Part shown: in pieces, positions 6,512 to 14,988 of the stretch
Position numbering within the stretch: the first letter of the stretch is position 1
Layout: the number at the start of each line of letters is the position of its first letter
Assembly: GCA_966250865.1 (NCBI GenBank)
Contig: CBINIT010000013.1
Span: forward strand, 1 to 26,506
Direction: 5' to 3'
Origin: CAYGGE01 sp966250865
Lineage (GTDB): Bacteria > Patescibacteriota > UBA1384 > CAYGGE01
DNA length: 26,506 nucleotides
Made by a program: the position numbers and the translations under genes
The notes under the pieces: generated by a model
The model's input: the letters and a program-made list of their open reading frames with translations, nothing else
Told to the model about the DNA's origin: nothing
Database searches by the model: none

Positions 6512-7354
6512 ATGAAGTTTGGTGCACATATCGCTGGCGGAGGTGGTTTGACGGGAACACTTGAAAAGGCGAAATTGTTAGGCGTTGAGAGTATGGCCAT
6601 GTTCGCCACGCCACCTTCCAACTGGAATAAGGCCAATCGAACCGATGAAGATATGGCGACGTTTAAGCAAGGTCTTGCCGATGCGCAAATTAGCCCAAAT
6701 TTTTTTCATGCGATCTATTTATTAAATTTCGGTTCGGACAACCCTGAGCTACTGCGCAAGTCGATTGACTCACTGAGCTATTACCTTCAGATAGCGCCCA
6801 AGATGGGCATGGTTGGTGCAGTTTTTCACACTGGTTCGCACAAAGGCCTTGGTTTCGATGCGGTTAAAAAACAAGTTTCTGAGGCCTTTAACTCAGTACT
6901 CGATAATTCACCCAAGGACAGTTATTTAATTATTGAGAATAACGCTGGTCAGGGCAACTTGATCAGTCGGAATGCTCAAGAGATTGCTGAACTGATTGAT
7001 GGCGTGAAGCAGAAAGATCGAGTCGCAGTTTGCATTGACACCTGCCACGCCTTTGCGAACGGAGTCGACTGGCGAGTTGATGGTGCTGTAGATGACTTTG
7101 TGGCGGAGTACGACAAGTACGTTGGTTGGGAGCGAATCGTGGCGGTTCATGCGAACGATTCGAAGTTTGAGGTCGGGCTGAATAAGGATCGGCATGAAAA
7201 TATCGGCGAAGGGTTTATTGGTGAAAGAGGCTTTAGAAATATTTTAAAACATGACAAGTTCCAACATTTGCCATTTATTATTGAAACGCCCGGTTTTGAC
7301 GACAATGGTCCGGACGCAAAGAACCTAGAACGCTTACGACAGTACGCGGTGTAA
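6512..7354 (+). CDS. nfo: Endonuclease IV (AP endonuclease)
   Basis: A 280-residue TIM-barrel AP endonuclease that cleaves 5' of abasic sites in base-excision repair. The family's metal-site motifs appear in order: KFGAHIAGGGG at the start, FHTGSHKG, IIENNAGQGN, CIDTCHAF, VHANDSK, RHENIGEG and IIETPG, covering the His/Glu/Asp ligands of the tri-zinc centre. The start at ATG 6512 is preferred over one at 6479 because the family begins directly with the K-x-G-x-H strand and AAAGGA lies just upstream. It is followed by superoxide dismutase on the same strand, which gives a small oxidative-damage grouping. Confidence 0.97.
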   Translation: MKFGAHIAGGGGLTGTLEKAKLLGVESMAMFATPPSNWNKANRTDEDMATFKQGLADAQISPNFFHAIYLLNFGSDNPELLRKSIDSLSYYLQIAPKMGMVGAVFHTGSHKGLGFDAVKKQVSEAFNSVLDNSPKDSYLIIENNAGQGNLISRNAQEIAELIDGVKQKDRVAVCIDTCHAFANGVDWRVDGAVDDFVAEYDKYVGWERIVAVHANDSKFEVGLNKDRHENIGEGFIGERGFRNILKHDKFQHLPFIIETPGFDDNGPDAKNLERLRQYAV

Positions 7355-7432
7355 ATCTGGCAGTTTTGCTCTAGATTTATCTCAAGGAGAGCGATATGAT
7401 GGGCTCGTCTACCAACTAACAAAGGAGTACTC

Positions 7433-8032
7433 ATGTACGAAGCACTACAATTTGACGCCTTGACAGCAGAGATGGACGGTATCTCCAAGCAGACTATGGA
7501 GAGTCACTACAAGTTGTATGAAGGTTACGTTAAAAAGGCCAATGAGATTCTCGAAAAGCTTGAATCAGTTGATCGAGATGCGACAAAGGCTAATCAGACC
7601 TTCAGTGAGATCCGCGAGTTGAAACTCGAATTGTCATTTGCACTTGGCGGTATCAAGAACCATGTCAACTATTTCTCGATTCTTGGTGGCAAGGGTGGTA
7701 AGCCGGAAGGTGCGCTCCTTGAGCAGATTGAAAAAGATTTTGGTTCGTTTGATGCTTGGGCGGCGGATTTAAAGGCAACTGGTATTGCTGCCCGTGGTTG
7801 GGTGTGGTTGGCCTATGATTGGGACTCGGGAAAGTTATTTAACTATCTTGGCGATGCACAGAATACCTTTCCTATCTGGAATGCTTCGATGCTCTTAGCG
7901 CTCGATACCTACGAACACGCCTACTGGCTCGACTACCAGCAGAATCGAGCAGCATATATCGACGCCTTTATGAAGAACTTGAACTGGAAGCCGGTTGAAA
8001 CGCTCTGGAGCAACCTCAGTAAGATGATGTAG
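7433..8032 (+). CDS. Superoxide dismutase (Fe/Mn family)
   Basis: A 199-residue Fe/Mn-type superoxide dismutase converting superoxide to peroxide and oxygen. The metal ligands are visible as His25 (ESHYKLY), His77 (GGIKNHVNYF), Asp158 and His162 (ALDTYEHAYWLDY). Gln143 in DAQN sits where MnSOD carries its second-shell Gln, while the FeSOD Gln position upstream of His77 is Gly. This suggests Mn or cambialistic use. The helix-1 segment is one residue shorter than in E. coli enzymes, and the conserved second-sphere His is not obvious (Leu28/Tyr29 instead). There is no signal peptide, so it is cytosolic. AAAGGAG precedes the ATG. Confidence 0.95.
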   Translation: MYEALQFDALTAEMDGISKQTMESHYKLYEGYVKKANEILEKLESVDRDATKANQTFSEIRELKLELSFALGGIKNHVNYFSILGGKGGKPEGALLEQIEKDFGSFDAWAADLKATGIAARGWVWLAYDWDSGKLFNYLGDAQNTFPIWNASMLLALDTYEHAYWLDYQQNRAAYIDAFMKNLNWKPVETLWSNLSKMM

Positions 8033-8070
8033 CCTTCCTGGCAAGGGGCCACTGTTACATAAGGAACCTG

Positions 8071-8271
8071 ATGGAACGTTGTTCAAAATGCAGCGGCGTA
8101 ATGCTGCTCATGAAAGCAAAAAAGACCCTTCTCTCTTCAGACGTCGAGCGAAAGCAAATTTTTCGTTGCTCGCGCTGCGGCTTCTATCTCGAGAAACAGC
8201 AGCTTTATAGTACTGTCGATAAGGATGAGCGCGATGGTACGCTTTACCCGCCGTACGGAGGAAGGAAGTAA
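8071..8271 (+). CDS. Small zinc-ribbon protein
   Basis: A 66-residue protein with two CxxC knuckles, CSKC near residues 4-7 and CSRC near 33-36. Together they form a single zinc ribbon with a basic segment between them. AAGGA lies just upstream of the ATG. It starts 38 nt after the superoxide dismutase gene on the same strand, and the MBL-fold gene follows. The role is unknown; nucleic-acid or protein binding would be typical of such ribbons. Confidence 0.7.
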   Translation: MERCSKCSGVMLLMKAKKTLLSSDVERKQIFRCSRCGFYLEKQQLYSTVDKDERDGTLYPPYGGRK

Positions 8272-8327
8272 TCCTTTTGGGTAGTTTATCTCTTGCAATG
8301 CCTGTATCGCTAGAGTAGAAAGAAAAC

Positions 8328-8969
8328 ATGTATACATTTCACTCTTGGCAACTTCGTTACCTTGGTCACGATAGTTTCCAGCTTACTGACGGCAAAGTTG
8401 TAATCTATATTGATCCATTCAAGGTTACTCAGGGCTCAAAGGCTGATTATATTCTCATTACCCACGAGCATTATGATCATTTCGATCCTGAGTCGGTGGC
8501 GGCACTTCGAAAGATCAATAGTGTGTTCATTGGACCTCAGTCGGTAGCCAGTCAGCTTGATGAAATGGCAATTATGTTACGACCCGGCGAGGCGCACGAA
8601 GCACAGCATCTGGCGGTTCGTGCGGTACCGGCGTATAACACCAATAAACAATTTCACCCGGAAGAAAGCGATGGGCTCGGCTTTGTTCTTGAGCTCGACG
8701 GTACGCGCTTGTATCACGCCGGAGATACGGACCGAATTCCTGAAATGAAGAACTTTGGATCGATCGATATCGCCCTTTTGCCAGTGAGCGGTACCTATGT
8801 GATGACAGCCGAAGAAGCGGCAGATGCGGTGGAAGATATTCAGCCAAAAGTGGCAATTCCGATGCACTATGGAAGTATTATTGGCTCAATTGAAGATGCA
8901 GAACGTTTTAAGAAATCAGCGAGCGACAAGACACAGGTGATGCTGCTTGACGTCGAAGGCCCGCAGTAA
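8328..8969 (+). CDS. Metallo-beta-lactamase-fold hydrolase (UPF0173/UlaG-like)
   Basis: A 213-residue MBL-fold hydrolase. It opens with a substrate-loop motif (RYLGHDSFQL), then the metal-binding THEHYDHFDP near residue 45, YHAGDT near 127 and IPMHYG near 181, giving the usual dinuclear-zinc His/Asp set. It resembles the small L-ascorbate-lactonase-like/UPF0173 group, for which the substrate is usually unknown. The upstream ribosome-binding site is weak (AGAAAGAAAA). The next gene begins 16 nt downstream, so they probably form an operon. Confidence 0.9.
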   Translation: MYTFHSWQLRYLGHDSFQLTDGKVVIYIDPFKVTQGSKADYILITHEHYDHFDPESVAALRKINSVFIGPQSVASQLDEMAIMLRPGEAHEAQHLAVRAVPAYNTNKQFHPEESDGLGFVLELDGTRLYHAGDTDRIPEMKNFGSIDIALLPVSGTYVMTAEEAADAVEDIQPKVAIPMHYGSIIGSIEDAERFKKSASDKTQVMLLDVEGPQ

Positions 8970-8985
8970 TGAACGAGGAGTTATG

Positions 8986-9312
8986 ATGGAAGAGTGTACA
9001 ATCGATGATGTAAAGAAACTCGATCTACGTGTAGCAACGGTACTCAGTGCTGAAGCAGTGGAGGGGAGTGAGAAGCTGTTAAAGATGCAGCTCGATCTCG
9101 GCGAAGAAAAGCGGCAGGTACTTTCTGGTATCGCAAAGATGTACGGACCTGAAGAGATGGTCGGCAAACAAGTCGTATTTATTGCTAATCTTGCACCACG
9201 AACCATGATGGGTTTTGAAAGCCAGGGAATGGTCTTCTGTGCGAATAGCGAAACAGGCCCTGTCTTGCTTCTTCCGGAACGTCAGGTCGCTCCAGGTGCT
9301 ACAATCCAATAG
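8986..9312 (+). CDS. tRNA-binding-domain protein (MetG C-terminal/Trbp111-like)
   Basis: A 108-residue stand-alone EMAP/tRNA-binding OB-fold domain with the family hallmarks: KLDLRVATVLSAE, an RQVLSGIA block, GKQVVFIANLAPRTMMGFES and GMVFCA. Such proteins bind tRNA structure-specifically and resemble the C-terminal dimerisation domain of methionyl-tRNA synthetase. ATG occurs twice in tandem (8983 and 8986); GGAG ending at 8980 gives better spacing to the second. No synthetase catalytic domain is present, so this is either a free tRNA-binding protein or an appended subunit of a MetG encoded elsewhere. Confidence 0.9.
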   Translation: MEECTIDDVKKLDLRVATVLSAEAVEGSEKLLKMQLDLGEEKRQVLSGIAKMYGPEEMVGKQVVFIANLAPRTMMGFESQGMVFCANSETGPVLLLPERQVAPGATIQ

Positions 9313-9404
9313 TTTTGGAGAATCTTACAAATATTGTCTATCTCAGCCATTTTTTGGTTGATTTTTTTGTATAAATTCCTACCTTTGTCTTTGGGGCGAT
9401 CGGG

Positions 9405-9410
9405 TATAAT
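9405..9410 (+). promoter_or_regulatory. Candidate -10 element for the orphan P-loop gene
   Basis: A perfect TATAAT at 9405-9410, 45 nt before the ATG at 9456. No -35 hexamer with good spacing is present (TTGTCT is only 14 nt away), so it may need an activator or be weak. Confidence 0.4.
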
Positions 9411-9455
9411 GACTCTAGCGTGGCAATTGGGCCTGCTGTACCTGGAAAATAACGA

Positions 9456-10694
9456 ATGTGGATGGGTAGGGTATTACCCCCGAAAGGAACGCGACAGCTC
9501 GAGGGACTCTATCCGTTAACTCGAGTTGTTCCTCCAGTTCAGAGCCTTCGGAGTGGCAAAGCGACTGTCCGTCAGCAAGTCTTGGCGTGGTCGGCACTGG
9601 CCCTAAGGGAGCAGTATCTGGATCTTCTCTACGACGGGATCGAGGAAGATCTCGTTATCATCGTTCTCCCTGGTCCGTTCCAAGGCGGGAAGTCGACCGT
9701 GGTTGAGGCCGCCATGCTGGCGACCGAAGGCGACGAAGTTACGGCGATCCAACGTCCTTCGCAAGACAGGGACTACGAAGTAAGTGTCCTTCTCCTAGAT
9801 ACGGACAGAGGAAAGCGAAAGGAGGAAGAGGAGAAAGCGGTTCAGGCCAAGGGGAAAGTGCATCAGCACCGCTACCTTGATCCTGAAGCGATGCGGGAAT
9901 TCCTTACGGAGGACTTTAATCGTTCTCCAGGAAAGCGAGAGATTTCCTGGTACGAGCGTGTCTCCTATCGAAATTATATCCTGCGTCGTAGTGAGCTTAT
10001 TGACGCATTCACGCCGCGTTATGCTCCGAGTGGAGAAAGGAAGAAACGTGTCGTCCTCTTGCCGGCTACTCCAGTTTTAGCGGGAGCCCTCAAGATGGCC
10101 TTTCCTGAATTGGTCATCTCGTATGGGCTATATCCGGCCTGGAGTTTCACCTCTTGGTACCCGCCAAAGCGGGAGGGTGTGGCAGACATTGTCTGGGAGT
10201 GGCGGAAACGTCACGATCAGCAGGTAGTCCGGAAGATCGTCCAACCACTTCTCAATTGGAAGTTAAAAAACCCACGGCTTTACCGATCGACGGCTTTGCT
10301 CGACTTTTTGGCAGTTCCTATGTCTTGGAATGAAAGCGACTTCCCCAATACGGAGCTCGATGCCTACAAGACAGCGTTAGGGGCTGAGCAGTGGATCACG
10401 CTTTTCACTCTCTTCCGGGTGGCTACGGGGAGGATGGAGGCGCTTCGCTCGCTCGATAAGCTCCTTGACGAGCCGAGTATCGAGGCAGTCAGATTTCTGC
10501 CTCACTATCGGTGGGAACTTCAGCGGGCACGGAAAGCAGAGCCCGCCTGGTTACGCCAACAAGGACGTGACTGGCTTGCTCGCGGTCACGATCTTAATAA
10601 CAAAGTAAACTCATTAAAATTGCCCGACCACTACAAGTGGTATTTGGGCCACCGGGAACTCCCGGAGCACTGGGACGTTCCCGAAGGAGCGTAA
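9456..10694 (+). CDS. Orphan protein with P-loop (Walker A-like) motif
   Basis: A 412-residue soluble protein I cannot assign to a family. A hydrophobic strand VIIVLPGPFQGGKST at about residues 68-82 reads as a P-loop (GPFQGGKS), which suggests ATP/GTP binding. A second strand-like segment RVVLLPATPVLAGAL near 195-210 and SVLLLDTD near 110 could be further core strands. The C-terminal third is helical and rich in Trp, Arg and Lys. The ribosome-binding site is weak (GGAAAA). A helicase/packaging-type or kinase-like NTPase is possible but unproven. It stands alone between a -10 element and a GC-rich hairpin, consistent with a single-gene insertion. Confidence 0.7.
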   Translation: MWMGRVLPPKGTRQLEGLYPLTRVVPPVQSLRSGKATVRQQVLAWSALALREQYLDLLYDGIEEDLVIIVLPGPFQGGKSTVVEAAMLATEGDEVTAIQRPSQDRDYEVSVLLLDTDRGKRKEEEEKAVQAKGKVHQHRYLDPEAMREFLTEDFNRSPGKREISWYERVSYRNYILRRSELIDAFTPRYAPSGERKKRVVLLPATPVLAGALKMAFPELVISYGLYPAWSFTSWYPPKREGVADIVWEWRKRHDQQVVRKIVQPLLNWKLKNPRLYRSTALLDFLAVPMSWNESDFPNTELDAYKTALGAEQWITLFTLFRVATGRMEALRSLDKLLDEPSIEAVRFLPHYRWELQRARKAEPAWLRQQGRDWLARGHDLNNKVNSLKLPDHYKWYLGHRELPEHWDVPEGA

Positions 10695-10702
10695 TGCTTC
10701 AT

Positions 10703-10725
10703 CCCCCGGTCTTGCCAGCCGGGGG
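10703..10725 (+). terminator. GC-rich hairpin after the P-loop gene
   Basis: A 7-bp CCCCCGG/CCGGGGG stem with a nine-base loop, 9 nt after the stop codon. The downstream T-tract is poor (CCCCTTTATTATT), so termination may be partial and allow some read-through into the NUDIX-kinase operon. Confidence 0.45.
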
Positions 10726-10749
10726 AGACCCCTTTATTATTGCCTCATT

Positions 10750-11325
10750 ATGCCTATTCACTGTTTAAACTGTAAGTCAAATCAAATTAAAGAGATCGTT
10801 GAAGAAAACAACGTCTATTATCTGTGTGAAAAATGTTCTCAGAAATCTGGTAAGGCGCTGATTATCGATGGGAAGATTCGAGTTCTCAATACGAGTCGAG
10901 GGATAAAACATATTGGGATTGTAGCCGTAGTAGTCCGAAACAATAAAATTCTGCTTACGCTTCGTCGTACCTATCCCTTTGGCCTTGAACTTCCAGGCGG
11001 TCATGTTGAGTATGGCGAGACGCTTGAAGAGGCGCTTCGTCGCGAAGTGTTTGAAGAGGTAGGTATTAAAGTCAGTGGCCAGACACTTCTCGTGCAAATA
11101 GAGCAACCAGTCTCTTACTGTCGCTACGGCTCGGATATTGAAGAGTGGACGCTCTTCTCGGTTGAGTATAGCGACGGTGAGCCGTTTGTAAATAATAGTG
11201 AGTCAGAGGCGGTGCGTTGGGTAGATGTTGATAGAATACCCGTAAAAGACTTGGCGCCGATGACTGCATATGCACTCTTTCGACTCGGCTACGTTAATGA
11301 ATATCTTAGTGCACAGCCGAAGTAA
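10750..11325 (+). CDS. NUDIX hydrolase with N-terminal zinc ribbon
   Basis: A 191-residue protein. Residues 1-45 form a zinc ribbon (CLNC near 5-8, CEKC near 26-29), and the rest is a NUDIX domain. The box GHVEYGE + 7 + REVFEEVGI is a perfect GX5EX7REUXEEXGU, so it should hydrolyse a nucleoside-diphosphate-linked substrate with Mg2+. A ribbon in front of a NUDIX domain recalls NADH pyrophosphatase (NudC), but the NudC-specific SQPWPFPxS motif is absent. There is no clear Shine-Dalgarno site. The histidine kinase starts 10 nt downstream, so the two are likely co-transcribed; a shared role is only suggested by position. Confidence 0.9.
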   Translation: MPIHCLNCKSNQIKEIVEENNVYYLCEKCSQKSGKALIIDGKIRVLNTSRGIKHIGIVAVVVRNNKILLTLRRTYPFGLELPGGHVEYGETLEEALRREVFEEVGIKVSGQTLLVQIEQPVSYCRYGSDIEEWTLFSVEYSDGEPFVNNSESEAVRWVDVDRIPVKDLAPMTAYALFRLGYVNEYLSAQPK

Positions 11326-11335
11326 TGCATAACGT

Positions 11336-14300
11336 ATGAAGCAGACTATTAACCCCACCACTTTGAAGAAGGTTGACCGCCGATTCTCTGATGCGGCACT
11401 ATTACTCGAGTCAATCGATGTGCCGGCCGCTATCTTCAATGGCACTATATTCCAACCTAACCAGTCACTGAAGGATCTTTTATCTCAGCAGATACTGCAA
11501 GAATTGCCGGTGCATGAAAAGATTGCTCAGGTCATCCATGAGCTCGCTATCCTTAAAAGTGGAGTTTCGTTTGATCTTGCACTAGAGGATAAGACCTACC
11601 ACTGTCTTGCGAGTCCACTTGGTTCCGGTGCTTTAATCTTTTTCGAGGATATCTCTACCACGTTCCAAAGTGAGAAAGAGAATGCATTACTTTATCGATT
11701 GACTCTCTTGTTCACCGAGAACCAGCGACCCGTTCGAGAGCTACTCCAGATGGCGGTCGATCAGATACTGTTTGAGCTTACTATCTTTGATTGTTCAATT
11801 TTACTTTTCGATAAGAAGACGGGCCTCCTCCATTCGGTCGCATGGGGGACTACGAATCTTACTTCCTCAATGGACGGAAAACAGTCCTTTGAACTTGGGC
11901 AAGGAATTGCCGGTCAAGTTGCGTTACAACGAAAACCACTTGTCATCCCCAACATACTCAAGGATCCTCGATTCTTTCGTCGGTCCACCGACACTGATGC
12001 GTTGGCGCTCTTGACGGTACCATTGCTTCACGAGTCAGAGCTTGTTGGTGTTATGTCGTTAACCCGTTTGCCCGGCCAAACATTTAGTGATAAAGAAGTT
12101 CAATTTTTTGTAACATTAGCTAGTCGACTTTCCTTGGCCATTCAAGCTGATCGATTGAAGCGACGCGAGCAGAGACAGTATGAATTAGTTCGGGAGATGG
12201 ATATATTGCCTAATCTTGCCGTAGATTATGTGAAGCTTCTACCGTATATAGCAGATATTCTGGAGGCGAATTGTTGCGCTTTATTTGAATATACGGAGAA
12301 TAGAGAGCTGGTTATGGCGGATGGAACATGTAGTCTGCCTATTAACCAAAAGCAACTTGAGTACTTAAGAAAACTTATCAACGGACCTGCGAGAAAAAAA
12401 ACCTGGATCCTGCCTAAGAGGCCAATCTGTTCACTGGAGCATGCTGCTAAAGGTGTCATTTTCCCTCTTATGGCTCGGGATCAGCTGTTGGGGTTGCTGT
12501 ATATAACGAACACCACCTGGAATCGTCTGTTTACAGACGCAGACTTGGCGCTTGGTAGCGGTATTGTTTCTCAAGTTGCAACGGCAGTTGGTAGTGCTCA
12601 ATTTTATGAGGCAGTGATGGAAGAGCGGAACATGATGCAGCAAGTGCTTGATAGTTTGAAGGATGGTCTCGTTCTCTATCGACCCGATATGGAGGTGGCG
12701 ATGATCAACCAGGAAACGCGGCGCCTTTTGGGTATGAAAAAAGACATTACTGGTCTCGGCTGGAACGAAGCGTTGCATGAAGGAGCCCGGCGCTATTCAG
12801 CTCATCGTCTGGTTCGGCATTTTGATGCATATCGGTTTTTTGAAGAGGCTATACAGCACGGTAAAACGTCAACCGGTTTAGCAACGCTAACCAGCAACCC
12901 GCCTCGTACCCTCCAGATTGCAACTGGACCTGTCTATGACCGTCGAGGAGAAATCAGTGGCGTGCTCTCGCACTCCTGGGATATTACCTTGATGCATGAG
13001 CTGCAGCAGCAGCTCTCTGATCAGGTAAAGCAGCTTACCTCACTGTTTCGCATTTCCTCAGTTACCGGCACTAATGTGAATAGTCTGAGTCGGCGTATCT
13101 TGAGCTACTTGCCACAGCTCGTTCCAGTTAATTCTGGAGAGCTGTTCCTCGGTGACAAACATGGTGGAAAGTTCCAATCATATGGCGTAATTGGCGAAAA
13201 AAAATTATTGAAGTCACTCAATCCATCTATCGAGGAAAAGATACGACTTACCATACAAAAAGGGAAGCCTCAAGCATATACGGTGACAGATAGCCAGAAG
13301 CAGAAGCATCAACTATTAGTTATCCCCGTTGATGGCCAAGAACGGTGTATTGGTGCGCTGGTTGTTATTGATAAGTCCGATAATGCAAGTTTCACTAAAG
13401 ATGATGTTAATCTTCTTGGAGTGGCGATCAATCGATTGGCAGTAAAGGTTGAGAATATCTGGTTACTTGCTGAAGTAGAAGAATCCCGAAAACGTCTCGA
13501 AGCAATTATCGATCAGTCAGTTGATGGTATTTTAGTCACCGACCCAGACCAGCGTATTGAGATCTGGAATAAGGCGCTTGAACGACTGACCGGCGTTTCG
13601 GAAAAAGAGGCGTGTGGCCAGTTGGTCACAGAGCTCCGCAGTACCTTTGGTGACTACCAAGAATTTCGTCATGATGACATTTTGGAAATTCGCTACATAC
13701 ACAAGATGACGGGAAAGGTCATGTGGCTGGGGGTAGCGTGGTCATCAATCTATTCGGGTGATACCATTACTGGTCACGTGGCTATCTTACGTGATATTTC
13801 CCGTCAAAAAGAGCTTGAGGCGGCAAAAAATGAATTTGTAGCGACTGCCTCCCATGAACTCCGGTCACCACTCACCGCGATTGTTGGCTATCTTTCCATG
13901 TTAAAGCGCGGCGATGCTGGGCAAATTATCAACTCACAACAAGCGTTCTTTGTTGATAAGGCGTATCAAAATGCCAAGCGCATGGTGAGTCTCGTTGAAG
14001 ATATCTTGATGACAACCCGAATGGATGCAGGCCAGATCCGTTATCGAAAGGAACGTCTCGATATCGTGCCAGTAATTGAAAGTGTCTTGAGCGATATTCG
14101 GTTTAAAGCTGAAGAAAAGCAAATTAGCACGAGTTTCGATAAAGATGGGGTCAGCTCAGTATATGCCGATCAGGATGGTGTTCACCAGGTTCTCACGAAC
14201 TTAATTAATAATGCGGTGAAGTACACGCCGTCTGGTGGGCGTATTCGTGTCCACTTTGAAAAGGCTACCGAAGAGGGGAGCCCAGTGCTGGTGACGGCCA

Positions 14301-14542
14301 TTACTGATACGGGAGTAGGAATCGAGACCAACGACTATACGAAGATTTTTGAAAAGTTCGGTCGGGTTGATAATCCACTCTCAGTAGCTGCTGGAGGTAC
14401 GGGTCTGGGGTTGTATATTACAAAGACAATCGTTGAAGATTTAGGAGGTAAGATATGGGTCAAAAGTACTAAAGGTGAAGGATCAACATTTTATTTTAGT
14501 CTGCCAGTGGCTGAAAAGCCCGGCAGAGAAAGGAAGCAATGA
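11336..14542 (+). CDS. Soluble multi-GAF/PAS sensor histidine kinase
   Basis: A 1068-residue kinase with no transmembrane segment, so it senses cytosolic signals. The apparent order is a short N-terminal PAS-like region, GAF (about 135-267), a degenerate GAF (288-421), PAS (430-555), GAF (568-705), PAS (718-822), HisKA (831-896) and HATPase (942-1060). The phosphoacceptor is His840 in ATASHELRSPL. The N box NLINNAVKYTPSGG, G1 DTGVGIE and G2 GGTGLGLYIT are intact. The start has no Shine-Dalgarno site and may rely on coupling to the NUDIX gene 10 nt upstream. Its stop overlaps the response-regulator start by 4 nt. No ligand can be deduced from the sensory domains. Confidence 0.95.
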   Translation: MKQTINPTTLKKVDRRFSDAALLLESIDVPAAIFNGTIFQPNQSLKDLLSQQILQELPVHEKIAQVIHELAILKSGVSFDLALEDKTYHCLASPLGSGALIFFEDISTTFQSEKENALLYRLTLLFTENQRPVRELLQMAVDQILFELTIFDCSILLFDKKTGLLHSVAWGTTNLTSSMDGKQSFELGQGIAGQVALQRKPLVIPNILKDPRFFRRSTDTDALALLTVPLLHESELVGVMSLTRLPGQTFSDKEVQFFVTLASRLSLAIQADRLKRREQRQYELVREMDILPNLAVDYVKLLPYIADILEANCCALFEYTENRELVMADGTCSLPINQKQLEYLRKLINGPARKKTWILPKRPICSLEHAAKGVIFPLMARDQLLGLLYITNTTWNRLFTDADLALGSGIVSQVATAVGSAQFYEAVMEERNMMQQVLDSLKDGLVLYRPDMEVAMINQETRRLLGMKKDITGLGWNEALHEGARRYSAHRLVRHFDAYRFFEEAIQHGKTSTGLATLTSNPPRTLQIATGPVYDRRGEISGVLSHSWDITLMHELQQQLSDQVKQLTSLFRISSVTGTNVNSLSRRILSYLPQLVPVNSGELFLGDKHGGKFQSYGVIGEKKLLKSLNPSIEEKIRLTIQKGKPQAYTVTDSQKQKHQLLVIPVDGQERCIGALVVIDKSDNASFTKDDVNLLGVAINRLAVKVENIWLLAEVEESRKRLEAIIDQSVDGILVTDPDQRIEIWNKALERLTGVSEKEACGQLVTELRSTFGDYQEFRHDDILEIRYIHKMTGKVMWLGVAWSSIYSGDTITGHVAILRDISRQKELEAAKNEFVATASHELRSPLTAIVGYLSMLKRGDAGQIINSQQAFFVDKAYQNAKRMVSLVEDILMTTRMDAGQIRYRKERLDIVPVIESVLSDIRFKAEEKQISTSFDKDGVSSVYADQDGVHQVLTNLINNAVKYTPSGGRIRVHFEKATEEGSPVLVTAITDTGVGIETNDYTKIFEKFGRVDNPLSVAAGGTGLGLYITKTIVEDLGGKIWVKSTKGEGSTFYFSLPVAEKPGRERKQ

Positions 14543-14928
14543 AAAAAATACTCATCATTGAAGACGATCCAAATTTAGTGGAACTGTATCAAACAAAGTT
14601 TCAGATGGAAGGCTTTGCCGTAGAAACGGCGAACGATGGTTCGGCAGGTATTGAGCGCTCGAAAACGGTCAACCCTGACATCATCTTACTTGATATCTTG
14701 ATGCCGAACGTCAATGGCTTTGAAGTCTTGAAAGAGTTGAAGAAGCAGGAAGAAACGGCCGAGGTTCCGGTCATTGTTTATACTAACCTTGGAACAAGTG
14801 ATAGCGATGAAAAGCGCGAACTTGCCTTCTCGCTAGGTGCGGAAGACTTTCTCGTCAAGGCGCTTCATGAGCCAGATGCTATCGTAGAACGAGTTCAGGC
14901 ACTTATTGGCGATCAAGACGAAGCGTAA
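14539..14928 (+). CDS. Single-domain response regulator (CheY-like receiver)
   Basis: A 129-residue receiver with no output domain. Acidic pair Glu8-Asp9/Asp10 (IIEDDPN), phosphoacceptor Asp52 (LLDILMP), Thr82 (IVYTNL) and Lys107 (FLVKA) are all present, so it should be phosphorylatable. It overlaps the kinase by ATGA, with AGAGAAAGGAAG supplying the ribosome-binding site. With no DNA-binding or enzymatic domain, it must act through protein contact or as a phosphorelay intermediate. Confidence 0.96.
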   Translation: MKKILIIEDDPNLVELYQTKFQMEGFAVETANDGSAGIERSKTVNPDIILLDILMPNVNGFEVLKELKKQEETAEVPVIVYTNLGTSDSDEKRELAFSLGAEDFLVKALHEPDAIVERVQALIGDQDEA

Positions 14929-14938
14929 GCGGCTTGCG

Positions 14939-14980
14939 ACCCAGTAAAAAATCCGCCGTACGGCGGATTTTTTACTGGGT
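14939..14980. terminator. Perfect bidirectional intrinsic terminator
   Basis: A 42-nt perfect palindrome with a GC-rich core (TCCGCC/GGCGGA), a GTAC loop and A6/T6 flanks, so it works in both directions. It separates the plus-strand kinase-receiver operon from the convergent KGG-repeat gene. Confidence 0.92.
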
Positions 14981-14988
14981 GAGAGTGT

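Noticed and set aside
7396..7419. Seven-codon ORF MMGSSTN before the superoxide dismutase, with AAGGAG upstream
   Set aside because: Too short to judge; a leader peptide is possible but there is no attenuator structure between it and the next ATG.
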